Positions 1 through 7,218 of a stretch of DNA of 18,418 nucleotides are shown here, in pieces. The translations under genes and the position numbers were made by a program. This DNA comes from Candidatus Methylomirabilota bacterium (GTDB taxonomy: Bacteria > Methylomirabilota > Methylomirabilia > Methylomirabilales > CSP1-5). The stretch covers positions 1-18,418 of the forward strand of contig JAKEGQ010000177.1 in NCBI GenBank assembly GCA_022615475.1, in the 5' to 3' direction. Every line of letters starts with the position of its first letter. Within the stretch, counting starts at the first letter, position 1. The notes under the pieces are model-generated. The model did no database searches and was not told where the DNA came from. It was given only the letters and a program-made list of their open reading frames with translations.

Positions 1-199
1 TCATCGGAGTCGAAGGAAGTCGCGGCATCGAGGTGTGTCTCACCTGAAGCAGCGGATGAGGGCGGCAGTGGCGTTCGCACCCTGAGACGACCGAAGAGAG
101 TATCCCCTCCCTCAGGGACGGGAGTGAGGGTTGTCTTCCCTGAGCGGCCGTGGTACCTTGCTCTCTCAAGCCATTTTCCATTCTCTCGCAGGGATCAGC
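1..199. other. Upstream region without a confident gene
   Basis: I see no confident gene here. One + frame, starting at position 3, reads IGVEGSRGIEVCLT and stops at 45-47. This could be the last 14 residues of a gene entering from the left, but it is too short to identify. Another + frame is open to 228, but its composition (arginine, serine and proline rich, no motif) looks like noise. A GGAG at 121-124 sits 6 nt before a TTG at 131 that is in frame with the following acyl-CoA dehydrogenase, so a longer start for that gene cannot be excluded. I found no convincing sigma-70 promoter. Confidence 0.3.
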
Positions 200-1369
200 A
201 TGGAGCCATTCGCTGGCCTTGACTACTATCGTCTGGATGAACTGTATTCGGACGAAGAACGCCTGATCCGAGAGACGGTCCGCACCTTCGTCGATGCCGA
301 GGTCCTCCCGATCATCGAGGCGCATCACCGGCAGGGAACCTTCCCGCTCCACCTCATTCCGCGGCTGGGAGAGCTTGGTCTGCTCGGGGCCAATCTCCGG
401 GGGTACGGGTGTGCCGGGGTCAGCGAGGTTGCCTACGGGCTCATCATGCAGGAACTCGAGCGAGGGGATAGCGGCCTCAGGAGCTTTGCCTCGGTCCAGG
501 GGGCCCTGGCCATGTATCCGATCTATGCCTTCGGGACCGAGGCGCAGCAGAAGGACTGGCTTCCGCGCCTGGCGAGGGGTGAAAAGGTCGGATGTTTCGG
601 GCTGACCGAGCCGGACCACGGTTCGGACCCGGCGGGCATGGTCACCAAGGCCGTCCGACGGGGCGACGGCTACGTGCTGAATGGGAGCAAGCTGTGGATC
701 ACCAATGGGACCATCGCCGATGTCGCGGTGGTGTGGGCCCGGACCGAGGAAGGGATTCGCGGCTTCTTGGTCGAGAAGGGGACCCCGGGATTCAGCGCAC
801 GTGAGATTCATGGGAAATTTTCTCTCCGTGCCTCGATCACCTCCGAGCTCATCTTCCAGGATTGTCGCATTCCCAGTGCGAGTCTCCTGCCCGGGAGCGA
901 ACAAGGGCTGCGGGCGGCCTTGATGTGTCTCGACCAGGCGCGGTACGGGATCGCCTGGGGAGCCGTGGGCGCGGCCGCGGCCTGCTACGACGCGGCGCTC
1001 AAGTATGCGAAGGCCCGGGTCCAGTTTGACCGGCCCATCGCCGGATTTCAGCTCGTGCAACAAAAGCTGGTCAGGATGCTCACCGAAATCACCAAGGCCC
1101 AGCTTCTCTGCCATCGACTCGGCCAACTGAAAGAGGCAGGGCAGGCCCGTCATACCCAGATCTCTCTGGCCAAGATGAACAACGTGGAGAACGCCAGGGA
1201 GATCGCGCGGCTCGCCCGAGAGATTCTGGGGGCTGCCGGTATTGTGGACGAGTACCCGGTGATTCGTCACATGCTGAACCTGGAGACGCTCTACACTTAT
1301 GAGGGGACACACGAAATCCATACCCTCATCTTAGGTCGGGACATCACGGGCCTGAGTGCCTTCGCTTGA
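200..1369 (+). CDS. Glutaryl-CoA dehydrogenase-like acyl-CoA dehydrogenase
   Basis: This is an FAD-dependent acyl-CoA dehydrogenase of about 389 residues that most resembles glutaryl-CoA dehydrogenase, which oxidises and decarboxylates glutaryl-CoA to crotonyl-CoA in lysine, tryptophan and aromatic breakdown. The N-terminal helical domain contains DYYRLDELYSDEERLIR, typical of that subfamily. SGLRSFASVQ (residues 91-100) carries Arg94 and Ser98, matching the residues that bind the distal carboxylate in the human enzyme. GCFGLTEPDHGSDP (131-144) is the acyl-CoA dehydrogenase signature. The C-terminal TYEGTHEIH places the catalytic base at Glu368, followed by LILGRDITG. ATG 200 is chosen because family members begin shortly before this point. 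An upstream in-frame TTG at 131 has a decent GGAG but would add 23 unconserved residues. The gene lies before lptC with an 81-nt gap and no obvious functional link to it. Subfamily assignment is strong; exact substrate is inferred. Confidence 0.88.
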   Translation: MEPFAGLDYYRLDELYSDEERLIRETVRTFVDAEVLPIIEAHHRQGTFPLHLIPRLGELGLLGANLRGYGCAGVSEVAYGLIMQELERGDSGLRSFASVQGALAMYPIYAFGTEAQQKDWLPRLARGEKVGCFGLTEPDHGSDPAGMVTKAVRRGDGYVLNGSKLWITNGTIADVAVVWARTEEGIRGFLVEKGTPGFSAREIHGKFSLRASITSELIFQDCRIPSASLLPGSEQGLRAALMCLDQARYGIAWGAVGAAAACYDAALKYAKARVQFDRPIAGFQLVQQKLVRMLTEITKAQLLCHRLGQLKEAGQARHTQISLAKMNNVENAREIARLAREILGAAGIVDEYPVIRHMLNLETLYTYEGTHEIHTLILGRDITGLSAFA

Positions 1370-1450
1370 CCTCCTTTGGCTCCTGACGCAATGCGCAGTT
1401 CCGGCTTTCTCCTTTACTTCCCCCGACCGGTATGGTATGGAAAATGCACT

Positions 1451-2035
1451 ATGCGGCTCCTGGTGCGTTTCGTGGCGGTAGCAGCCGTTCTCATGGGGCT
1501 GATTTTTCTCGGATCCGGGGCTCCAAAGGTCCCAGCGGGGCAGCCGAACCCTTCACCCGAGCCTCCCTCGGGCTCGGGCCCTGGTGCGGCCATCGAGCGG
1601 TTTCGCATTGGAGAAACACGGAAGGGAGAGCGGCTGTGGGATGTCGAGGCGGACAGGGCGGAGATATCCGAGGAGCGAGGAATAGCTGTCCTGACCCGGG
1701 TGGTCCAGCCCGTGCAGATCGTCATCCATCGGGGCGAGGAACGGCTGGTCATCTTCGCCGAGAAGGCCGTCGTGGACCTGAAGACCAAGGACATCCAACT
1801 CATCGGCAACGTCCGCTGTGAGTCGAACCAGGGGGCACGGCTCTTCTCCGAGTCCCTCAACTGGTCCGCGGCGAACCGGCGGATCACGACCGACGCCCCG
1901 ATCCTCATCGAAAAAGCCGGGCTCCAAATTCGGGGAAAGGGGATGGAGGCCGACACCGTCTTGGAGCGAATAATCATCCGTGAACGGATCGCCTCCGAGG
2001 TCACGCTGTCTGGAGGGGTGGAGCAACGGCAATGA
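1451..2035 (+). CDS. lptC: LPS export periplasmic protein LptC
   Basis: LptC is the bitopic inner-membrane component of the Lpt machine. It receives LPS from LptB2FG and passes it to LptA in the periplasm. The 194-residue product begins with a membrane anchor (about residues 4-21), then a proline-rich linker, then a beta-rich region typical of the LptC/OstA-like fold (for example WDVEADRAEISEE and VVDLKTKDIQLIGNV). Length matches the family (about 190). ATG 1451 is chosen because it places the anchor at the N terminus; an in-frame ATG at 1376 would add 25 unlikely residues. The ribosome binding site is weak (GGAAAA near 1439). The identity rests heavily on position: the stop overlaps the start of lptA as ATGA, and lptB follows. 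The usual upstream kdsD and kdsC are absent. Confidence 0.85.
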   Translation: MRLLVRFVAVAAVLMGLIFLGSGAPKVPAGQPNPSPEPPSGSGPGAAIERFRIGETRKGERLWDVEADRAEISEERGIAVLTRVVQPVQIVIHRGEERLVIFAEKAVVDLKTKDIQLIGNVRCESNQGARLFSESLNWSAANRRITTDAPILIEKAGLQIRGKGMEADTVLERIIIRERIASEVTLSGGVEQRQ

Positions 2036-2538
2036 GGCACTTCGCGGGATGGACATACGGTGCCCTCTTCCTCCTCTCCCTCTCCGCACCGTCTGCAATA
2101 GCTGGCGAAATTTTGCCCCAGGGCAAAGAGACAGGACGGCCCACCACCGTGACCGCCGGTCGTCTGGAGGTGAGCAGAAAAGAACGCCGGGCGATCTACA
2201 CCGGAAATGTGGTGGCGACGACGGCTGACCTCACCGTCACCGCCGATCGGATGGAGTTCGATTTCGATGAGAAGATGGAAGCCGTCGAACGGATGGTGGC
2301 GATCGGCAACGTGGAGATCTCCCGGAGCGATGGAACCAGGGCGGTGGCAGAGCACGCGACCTATGACGTCCTCCAGGAACGGGTCGTGCTGGAAGGGAAA
2401 GCCGTCGCGTCGCGTCGGGGGAACAGGGTCAGCGGGAGGCGGATCACCCTGTTCATCAAAGAGGACCGCGAGGTTGTTCAAGGGGATGAGAGGGAACGCG
2501 TCACCGCCGTGATCCATCCGAAGCAGCAGCAGGACTAG
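2032..2538 (+). CDS. lptA: LPS transport periplasmic protein LptA
   Basis: LptA is a periplasmic OstA-fold protein whose stacked beta-jellyrolls form the bridge carrying LPS between the membranes. The 168-residue product has a signal peptide (hydrophobic stretch about residues 8-20, likely cleavage after SAIAG). The mature part has the OstA pattern: VTAGRLEVSRKERRAIYTGN, then LTVTADRMEFDFDEK, VERMVAIGNVEISRSDG and VVLEGKAVASRRGNRVSG. These are the repeated 'write-out plus G-N-V' strands of the family. Length is normal. It overlaps lptC by 4 nt (ATGA), which suggests translational coupling, and is followed 19 nt later by lptB. The C-terminal tail (HPKQQQD) is short and polar, as is common. Confidence 0.9.
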   Translation: MRHFAGWTYGALFLLSLSAPSAIAGEILPQGKETGRPTTVTAGRLEVSRKERRAIYTGNVVATTADLTVTADRMEFDFDEKMEAVERMVAIGNVEISRSDGTRAVAEHATYDVLQERVVLEGKAVASRRGNRVSGRRITLFIKEDREVVQGDERERVTAVIHPKQQQD

Positions 2539-2557
2539 GCGAGGTAAAGTCAGGCTG

Positions 2558-3322
2558 GTGAACCACGGGCCGAGCATCGGATCATGGAGGGACACTGCCG
2601 CGGATGGTCTTCGGGCCGAGGATTTGGTCAAGGCCTTCAAGGAGAGACGAGTCGTCTCGGGGGTGAGTATCTCCATCCGACCGGGCGAAGTGGTCGGATT
2701 GCTGGGACCGAACGGTGCGGGGAAGACGACGACGTTCTATATGATCCTTGGCCTGGTTCGGCCCGACGGTGGTCGTGTGATGTTGAATGGCGAAGAGATT
2801 ACCCCCCTGCCCGTCTACGAGCGGGCTCGACGCGGGATAGGGTTTCTCCCCCAGGAGGCATCGGTCTTCCGCCGGCTGACGGTCAAGGAGAATCTGATGG
2901 CCATTCTCGAGATGCTTCCGCTGAGCGGGGCGGAGCGCATGGAACGAGCAGAGCATCTGCTCCACGAACTGAGCATCGCGCACCTCGCCGACGCACCAGC
3001 CTATAGCCTCTCGGGGGGGGAGCGGCGGCGGACCGAGATCGCGCGCGCCCTGGCGACGTCCCCGACGTTTATCCTCCTGGATGAACCGTTTGCCGGGATC
3101 GATCCCATTGCCGTCTGCGATCTTCAAGCCCTGTTGATGCAGTTGAAGCGTCGGGGGATCGGTTTCCTCATCACCGATCACAATGTGCGAGAGACCTTGC
3201 AAACCGTCGACCGGGCCTATATCATCCATCACGGAGAGGTGCTGTTGTCTGGGACGGCGTCGGAGTTGGCCGCCGATCAAAAGGCTCGAGAGATCTACCT
3301 GGGAGAGCGTTTCACCTTGTAA
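2558..3322 (+). CDS. lptB: LPS export ABC transporter ATPase LptB
   Basis: LptB is the cytoplasmic ATPase of LptB2FG and powers extraction of LPS from the inner membrane. All ABC motifs are visible in the 254-residue product: Walker A GPNGAGKTT (50-58), Q-loop in GFLPQEAS, signature LSGGERRRTEIARAL, Walker B FILLDEPFAGIDP and the H-loop in ITDHNVRET. The sequence LPQEASVFRRLTVKENL is highly characteristic of LptB. The start is GTG 2558 with GAGGT near 2541-2545; it gives about 18 residues more than typical LptB before the first beta strand, so a slightly later start is possible, although no better one is evident. LptF and LptG are not in this window. The gene is 16 nt upstream of rpoN, the standard arrangement. 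Confidence 0.96.
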   Translation: MNHGPSIGSWRDTAADGLRAEDLVKAFKERRVVSGVSISIRPGEVVGLLGPNGAGKTTTFYMILGLVRPDGGRVMLNGEEITPLPVYERARRGIGFLPQEASVFRRLTVKENLMAILEMLPLSGAERMERAEHLLHELSIAHLADAPAYSLSGGERRRTEIARALATSPTFILLDEPFAGIDPIAVCDLQALLMQLKRRGIGFLITDHNVRETLQTVDRAYIIHHGEVLLSGTASELAADQKAREIYLGERFTL

Positions 3323-3338
3323 GGTGAACTGAACAGCC

Positions 3339-4751
3339 ATGGGCATAGAGCTTCGCCTCAGCCTGCGTCAAACCCAGCGGATGATCATGACCCAATCGCT
3401 GCAACAGGCCATTGGTCTGCTGCAGCTTTCTCGACTGGAGTTGATCCAGGCGGTCCGACAGGAACTGGAAGAGAATCCGATCCTGGAGGAAGAGCTTGTA
3501 TTGGAAGACGGGCGGGTTTCGACAGAGGCGCCCGCGGATGAAGAGCGGACACAGGACGAGGACCGCATCTCGGATTTTGACTGGGAGAGCTACCTGCAGG
3601 ATGCCTCAGACTATCGCCGGGAATATCCGCGCGAGGAGGTCGAGCATTGGTCTCCCGAGGAGCGCCTGACCCGACCTCGCTCTTTGGCCGACCATCTTGT
3701 TTTTCAACTTCACCTGTCCACCTCGGATGCGGTCCTCATCCAATGGGCCAACGAAATCATCGGCAGTCTTGACGAGAACGGATATCTCAAGGCCAGCCTG
3801 GAAGAGGTGCGGGGAAAGGTATCCGCGCCACTCTCGGTGTTGGAGGATGCGCTCAGGTTGGTCCAGAGCTTCGATCCCGTCGGCGTGGCCGCGCGCGACC
3901 TGCGGGAGTGTCTCCTCCTGCAAGTCGACAGTTTGAATGGCGGGCCAGAGGTCACCCTGGCACGGACCCTCATCGCTGATCACCTGGCGGACCTGGAAGG
4001 GCGCTATCTCACCAGGATCGCGGAGAAGCTCAAGGTCCCGATCAAGGCGGTACAAGATGCCGTCCTCCTGGTCTGTTCCCTCGAGCCGAAGCCAGGGCGC
4101 ACCTTCAGCACCGAGGAGCCGCGCTACATTACCCCCGACGTCCACATCCTCAAGATCGATGATCGCTTCTTGGTCGTCCTCAATGAGGACGGTCTGCCCC
4201 GCCTTCGGATCAGCTCCTACTACCGAGGGCTCTTGGGCAAGGGGCGAACGAATTCCAAGGAGACCCGGGAGTACGTCGAAGGGAAGATGCGGTCCGCCCT
4301 CTGGCTGATCCGCTCCATTGAGCAGCGCCAGCGCACCCTCTATAAGGTGACCGACTCGATCGTGAAATTTCAACGACAGTTCCTGGAGAAGGGGATCACC
4401 GAGATGCGGCCTCTGACCCTCAAGGAGGTGGCGGAAGATATCAGCATGCACGAGTCGACCGTCAGCCGCGTGACCACCAACAAGTACGTGCACACCCCGC
4501 AAGGTCTCTTTGAACTCAAGTACTTCTTTCACCGGGGGGTCCAGGCCGTCGATGGCGAGGCCGTGTCTTCACTCACCGTCAAGGAACTGGTCCGGCGGCT
4601 GCTCACGGCGGAAGACACGGGGAAGCCCCTCTCGGACCAGAAAATTGTCGAGATGTTGCGGCAACAGGGGATCGAGATCGCCCGTCGGACCGTTGCCAAG
4701 TATCGGGGACAGCTCAAGATCCCTTCCTCCAGCCGGCGCCGAAGATACTAG
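3339..4751 (+). CDS. rpoN: RNA polymerase sigma-54 factor
   Basis: Sigma-54 directs RNA polymerase to -24/-12 promoters and needs AAA+ activators. The 470-residue product has all three regions. The glutamine- and leucine-rich region I (LRQTQRMIMTQSLQQAIGLLQLS, about 9-31, then QELEENPILEE) is followed by an acidic region II (about 50-110). Region III contains the core-binding domain (FDPVGVAARDLRECLLLQ at about 178-195) and the helix-turn-helix around 363-387 (EDISMHESTVSRVTTNKYV). The RpoN box ARRTVAKYR is intact at 448-456. Length is close to the family norm (about 475). An AAGGTGA lies 11 nt before ATG 3339. Position between lptB and hpf matches the classical rpoN cluster. I found no convincing -24/-12 site upstream that would indicate autoregulation. 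Confidence 0.97.
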   Translation: MGIELRLSLRQTQRMIMTQSLQQAIGLLQLSRLELIQAVRQELEENPILEEELVLEDGRVSTEAPADEERTQDEDRISDFDWESYLQDASDYRREYPREEVEHWSPEERLTRPRSLADHLVFQLHLSTSDAVLIQWANEIIGSLDENGYLKASLEEVRGKVSAPLSVLEDALRLVQSFDPVGVAARDLRECLLLQVDSLNGGPEVTLARTLIADHLADLEGRYLTRIAEKLKVPIKAVQDAVLLVCSLEPKPGRTFSTEEPRYITPDVHILKIDDRFLVVLNEDGLPRLRISSYYRGLLGKGRTNSKETREYVEGKMRSALWLIRSIEQRQRTLYKVTDSIVKFQRQFLEKGITEMRPLTLKEVAEDISMHESTVSRVTTNKYVHTPQGLFELKYFFHRGVQAVDGEAVSSLTVKELVRRLLTAEDTGKPLSDQKIVEMLRQQGIEIARRTVAKYRGQLKIPSSSRRRRY

Positions 4752-4796
4752 CCTTCTCCAACTTCTTCCCTCTGTTCCCTTCCCGAGGAGCTAACC

Positions 4797-5312
4797 ATGC
4801 AGATCTCTCTCACGGGGCGTAATCTGGAGGTCACCGAGGCCCTGCGGCGATATGCGGAAGAGAAGGTGGGGAGGCTGCAGAGATACCTTGAAAGGATCAC
4901 ATCGGCCCATATCATCCTCTCCGTGGAGAAGTATCGCCAGGTCGCCGAGGTGACGCTCCGGGTGAGGGATCTGACCATCCGCGGGGAAGAGAGCAGTGAG
5001 GATCTCTATGCCTCGATCGACTTGGTTGTGGAGAAGCTGGAACGCCAGGTGCAAAAGTACAAGGGGAAGATCCAGGCGCATGCCAGTCGGGGCGGGAGAC
5101 CTCAAGACATCATCTCGTCTCCCGAGGAGGAGCCGCGGGTCGTGAAGACCAAACGCTTTGCCATCAAACCCATGACCCTCGATGAGGCCATCCTGCAGAT
5201 GGACCTGCTGGGTCACGATTTCTACGTCTTCCGCAATGCACAGACCGATGAGGTCAATGTGCTGTACCGTCGCCACGAAGGCAACTACGGCCTGATCGAG
5301 CCCGGATCGTAG
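4797..5312 (+). CDS. hpf: Ribosome hibernation promoting factor, long form
   Basis: HPF binds the 30S decoding region of idle ribosomes and drives their dimerisation into 100S particles. The 171-residue product is the long form. The N-terminal S30AE/YfiA domain (about 1-95) starts MQISLTGRNLEVTEALRRYAE and contains SVEKYRQVAEVTL and DLYASIDLVVEKLERQVQKYK. A charged linker (about 96-112) leads to a C-terminal dimerisation domain (about 113-171: VKTKRFAIKPMTLDEAI, then QMDLLGHDFYVFRNAQ and VLYRRHEGNYGLIEP). Long HPF forms 100S by itself, so a separate RMF is not expected. GAGGAG at 4785-4790 is a good ribosome binding site. In E. coli a short hpf is followed by ptsN; here the next gene is rapZ. 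Confidence 0.95.
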   Translation: MQISLTGRNLEVTEALRRYAEEKVGRLQRYLERITSAHIILSVEKYRQVAEVTLRVRDLTIRGEESSEDLYASIDLVVEKLERQVQKYKGKIQAHASRGGRPQDIISSPEEEPRVVKTKRFAIKPMTLDEAILQMDLLGHDFYVFRNAQTDEVNVLYRRHEGNYGLIEPGS

Positions 5313-5316
5313 ACAT

Positions 5317-5382
5317 CGTTCACAGCTCACGGTTCACGGTTTCTTGCGGCATTGCCGTCTCTGCCACTGCGCGCTGTGAACG
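5317..5382. repeat. Heptad intergenic repeat with inverted arms, hpf-rapZ junction
   Basis: The left part is a run of 7-bp units at exact 7-bp spacing: GTTCACA (5318-5324), GCTCACG (5325-5331), GTTCACG (5332-5338), then a decayed GTTTCTT. A 10-bp perfect inverted copy of the first arm lies to the right: CGTTCACAGC at 5317-5326 pairs with GCTGTGAACG at 5373-5382, leaving a 46-nt loop. This fills most of the 87-nt gap. Related units in reverse orientation occur at 15838-15851. No poly-T follows, so it does not look like an ordinary intrinsic terminator. Confidence 0.7.
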
Positions 5383-5399
5383 GTCGGCAAGGAACTCAT

Positions 5400-6260
5400 A
5401 TGGAATTCATCATCGTTACAGGAATGTCGGGCGCCGGGAAGAGCCTGGCGATCAAGACCCTGGAGGACCTGGGCGTCTTCTGTGTGGACAATCTGCCTGC
5501 CACCCTCATTCCGACGGTGGCGGATCTTTGTGCCCACTCAGAACGGCGCGTCGAACGCGTCGCCTTCGTGGTCGATGTTCGGGAGGGAGAGTTCCTCGGT
5601 CCCCTGCAGGATGTCCTGGCCACCCTCAGGCAGCACGGCCACACCGTTCGCATCCTCTTCCTGGAGGCGGATGACCAGGTGTTGCTCCGACGGTTCAGCG
5701 AGAGCCGTCGGCCACACCCGCTCGCCCCCCAAGGCTCCGTGCTCCGGGGGATCAGCCTGGAGCGGGATCGGATGGCTTCCCTCAAGGCCGAGGCGGATAT
5801 GGTGGTCGAGACAAGCGGCCTCACCATCCATGACCTCCGCAGGCTCTTGGTCGCTGCCTTCCGCGACGATCAACCCGGCGGCACCAAGACGGCGATCACC
5901 GTGGTCTCGTTCGGATACCGACATGGCCTTCCACCCGATGCCGACCTGGTCTTGGATCTCCGGTGTCTGCCCAATCCTCACTTTCGGGAGGAGTTGCGGC
6001 CCCTGACCGGACGCGACCCCAAGGTGGCCGAGTTCCTCCTTGAAGACGCCAAGGCCCGATCCTACTTGGAGGAGCTTTTGCAATTCCTTCGCTTCGCCTT
6101 GCCGTATTACGTCCAGGAAGGAAGGGCCTATCTCACGATTGCCTTGGGCTGCACCGGTGGTCGGCACCGGTCGGTGAGCGCCGCCGAGTTTCTGGCCCGG
6201 CAGCTTCAGGGGGATGGGCGGGAGGTGGGAGTCCGGCATCGCGACATCGACAAAGAGTAG
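5400..6260 (+). CDS. rapZ: RapZ/YvcJ-family nucleotide-binding RNase adapter
   Basis: RapZ in E. coli is an RNA-binding adapter that delivers GlmZ to RNase E and so controls GlmS and amino-sugar supply; the wider YvcJ family hydrolyses nucleotides. The 286-residue product has the P-loop GMSGAGKS (8-15), FCVDNLPATLIP (27-38), and the conserved C-terminal domain with ADLVLDLRCLPNPHFREELR, LTGRDPKVAEF and GCTGGRHRS (250-258). Length equals the family norm (about 285). ATG 5400 is chosen because it starts right at the P-loop strand and has AAGGA about 6 nt upstream; an in-frame ATG at 5352 would add 16 residues that come from the repeat-containing spacer. Family identity is sure. Whether a GlmZ-like target exists is unknown, so the E. 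coli role should not be assumed. lipM follows after 4 nt. Confidence 0.93.
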   Translation: MEFIIVTGMSGAGKSLAIKTLEDLGVFCVDNLPATLIPTVADLCAHSERRVERVAFVVDVREGEFLGPLQDVLATLRQHGHTVRILFLEADDQVLLRRFSESRRPHPLAPQGSVLRGISLERDRMASLKAEADMVVETSGLTIHDLRRLLVAAFRDDQPGGTKTAITVVSFGYRHGLPPDADLVLDLRCLPNPHFREELRPLTGRDPKVAEFLLEDAKARSYLEELLQFLRFALPYYVQEGRAYLTIALGCTGGRHRSVSAAEFLARQLQGDGREVGVRHRDIDKE

Positions 6261-6264
6261 GTCG

Positions 6265-7080
6265 ATGGATGAAGTCGCTGGGACCCCAACGGTGTTTCAG
6301 TCCAGCCGTTGGCGTCTGTTGGTGGACGAGCCCCGGGATGGTCCCACCAACATGGCCGTCGATGAAGCGCTGGCACTCGGGTGCGACCGGGGATGGAGTC
6401 CTCCTACCCTTCGCGCATACCGGTGGACCATCCCCACGGTCTCGCTGGGGGTCAACCAATCCATTGAGGGAGAGGTAAACCTCACTGCCTGTCGTGAGCG
6501 ACGAGTCCCTGTGGTGCGCCGTCCCACGGGGGGCCGAGCCCTGCTGCACGATCGGGAGCTCACCTATAGCCTGGCCATTCCCATCCTGCGCGGAAGCCGG
6601 AGCGTCCTCCACGACTATCGGTGGATCAGTCACTGTCTCCTCCTCGCCTTGCAGAGACTGGGGGTGGCTGCGACTTTGAGTCGCGGAGATCCCCCCAAAC
6701 GGGAGACCGGGGGATTGTGCTTCCTGTCCTCTGCCCGGTATGAGATCGCGGTCAACGGGCGCAAGCTGATCGGGTCGGCGCAGCGGCGGTTGAGCGGCGC
6801 GCTCCTTCAACACGGATCCCTCTTGATCGAGATAGAGCACCCCGCATGGAACGCGCTCTTCCCTCAGGGACGAGACCTCGAAGCGCGGGCGACGGCTCTC
6901 AGGGTTCTACTCGGGCGCTCCCCCGGGTGGGAGGAATTGGTTGAGGCGCTTCGGGCGGGATTCGAGGCGGGGGCGGCCGTTACCCTAGAGCCGGGAGGAC
7001 TGACATCCCAAGAGGAGAGCGTGGTTCAGGAGCTGGTGGTCAAGCGGTATGGAGCCACCGACTGGACCTTCCGCCGGTAA
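6265..7080 (+). CDS. lipM: Probable LipM-type octanoyltransferase
   Basis: This is a member of the biotin/lipoate ligase-LipB superfamily (271 residues). LipM moves octanoyl from acyl carrier protein to a lipoyl domain such as GcvH, the first step of lipoate assembly. Visible motifs are TNMAVDEA (28-35), RRPTGGRALLHD (85-96), a candidate catalytic Cys152 in GGLCF, and RYEIAVNGRKLIGSAQRR (158-175) with the invariant lysine at 167, followed by LLQHGSLLIE. Cys152 sits where B. subtilis LipM has its acyl-thioester cysteine (Cys150), which favours octanoyltransferase over ATP-dependent lipoate ligase. ATG 6265 follows GAGTAGGT; an in-frame ATG at 6214 would overlap rapZ and add 17 weak residues. 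No lipA or gcvH is adjacent. The superfamily is certain; LipM versus ligase is inference. Confidence 0.78.
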   Translation: MDEVAGTPTVFQSSRWRLLVDEPRDGPTNMAVDEALALGCDRGWSPPTLRAYRWTIPTVSLGVNQSIEGEVNLTACRERRVPVVRRPTGGRALLHDRELTYSLAIPILRGSRSVLHDYRWISHCLLLALQRLGVAATLSRGDPPKRETGGLCFLSSARYEIAVNGRKLIGSAQRRLSGALLQHGSLLIEIEHPAWNALFPQGRDLEARATALRVLLGRSPGWEELVEALRAGFEAGAAVTLEPGGLTSQEESVVQELVVKRYGATDWTFRR

Positions 7081-7128
7081 CACACGCCAAGTGCTTCTTT
7101 TCCGGGCGGATGGCCCGTGAGTTGCACC

Positions 7129-7157
7129 TTGACACTCCTCGTGGTCTTTGATACGCT
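7129..7157 (+). promoter_or_regulatory. Predicted sigma-70-like promoter before the TPR gene
   Basis: A perfect -35 TTGACA at 7129-7134 is followed by a 17-bp spacer and TACGCT at 7152-7157, which keeps the three most conserved -10 bases. TGA directly before it gives an extended -10 (TGn). Transcription would start near 7164, about 55 nt upstream of ATG 7219. It lies in the 138-nt gap that separates the lpt/rpoN block from the next operon. Confidence 0.6.
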
Positions 7158-7218
7158 CAAGCCGGGAATTGCATGATTTTCTTGGGGTTAGAGGCTTTTC
7201 CGGAGAAGTGACGTCAGC

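Noticed and set aside
1..228. Open + frame from the left edge to 228 as the end of an upstream gene
   Set aside because: Biased composition with no motif, and its last part overlaps the start of the acyl-CoA dehydrogenase.
1413..1441. TTTACT-N17-TATGGA as a promoter for lptC
   Set aside because: Weak match at both hexamers, and the site would start transcription almost on the start codon.
1414..2676. 420-codon open frame on the - strand opposite lptC and lptA
   Set aside because: lptC and lptA have membrane or signal segments, family motifs and a coupled overlap, whereas the antisense translation has low-complexity, serine- and arginine-rich stretches.
5331..5348. Sigma-54-like site (GG then TTGC) before rapZ
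   Set aside because: The GG-to-GC distance is not the required 10 bp, and the sequence is explained by the heptad repeat.
7103..7117. Small hairpin (CGGGC and GCCCG, 5-nt loop) after lipM as a terminator
   Set aside because: The stem is only 5 bp and no T-run follows, so it is too weak to call.
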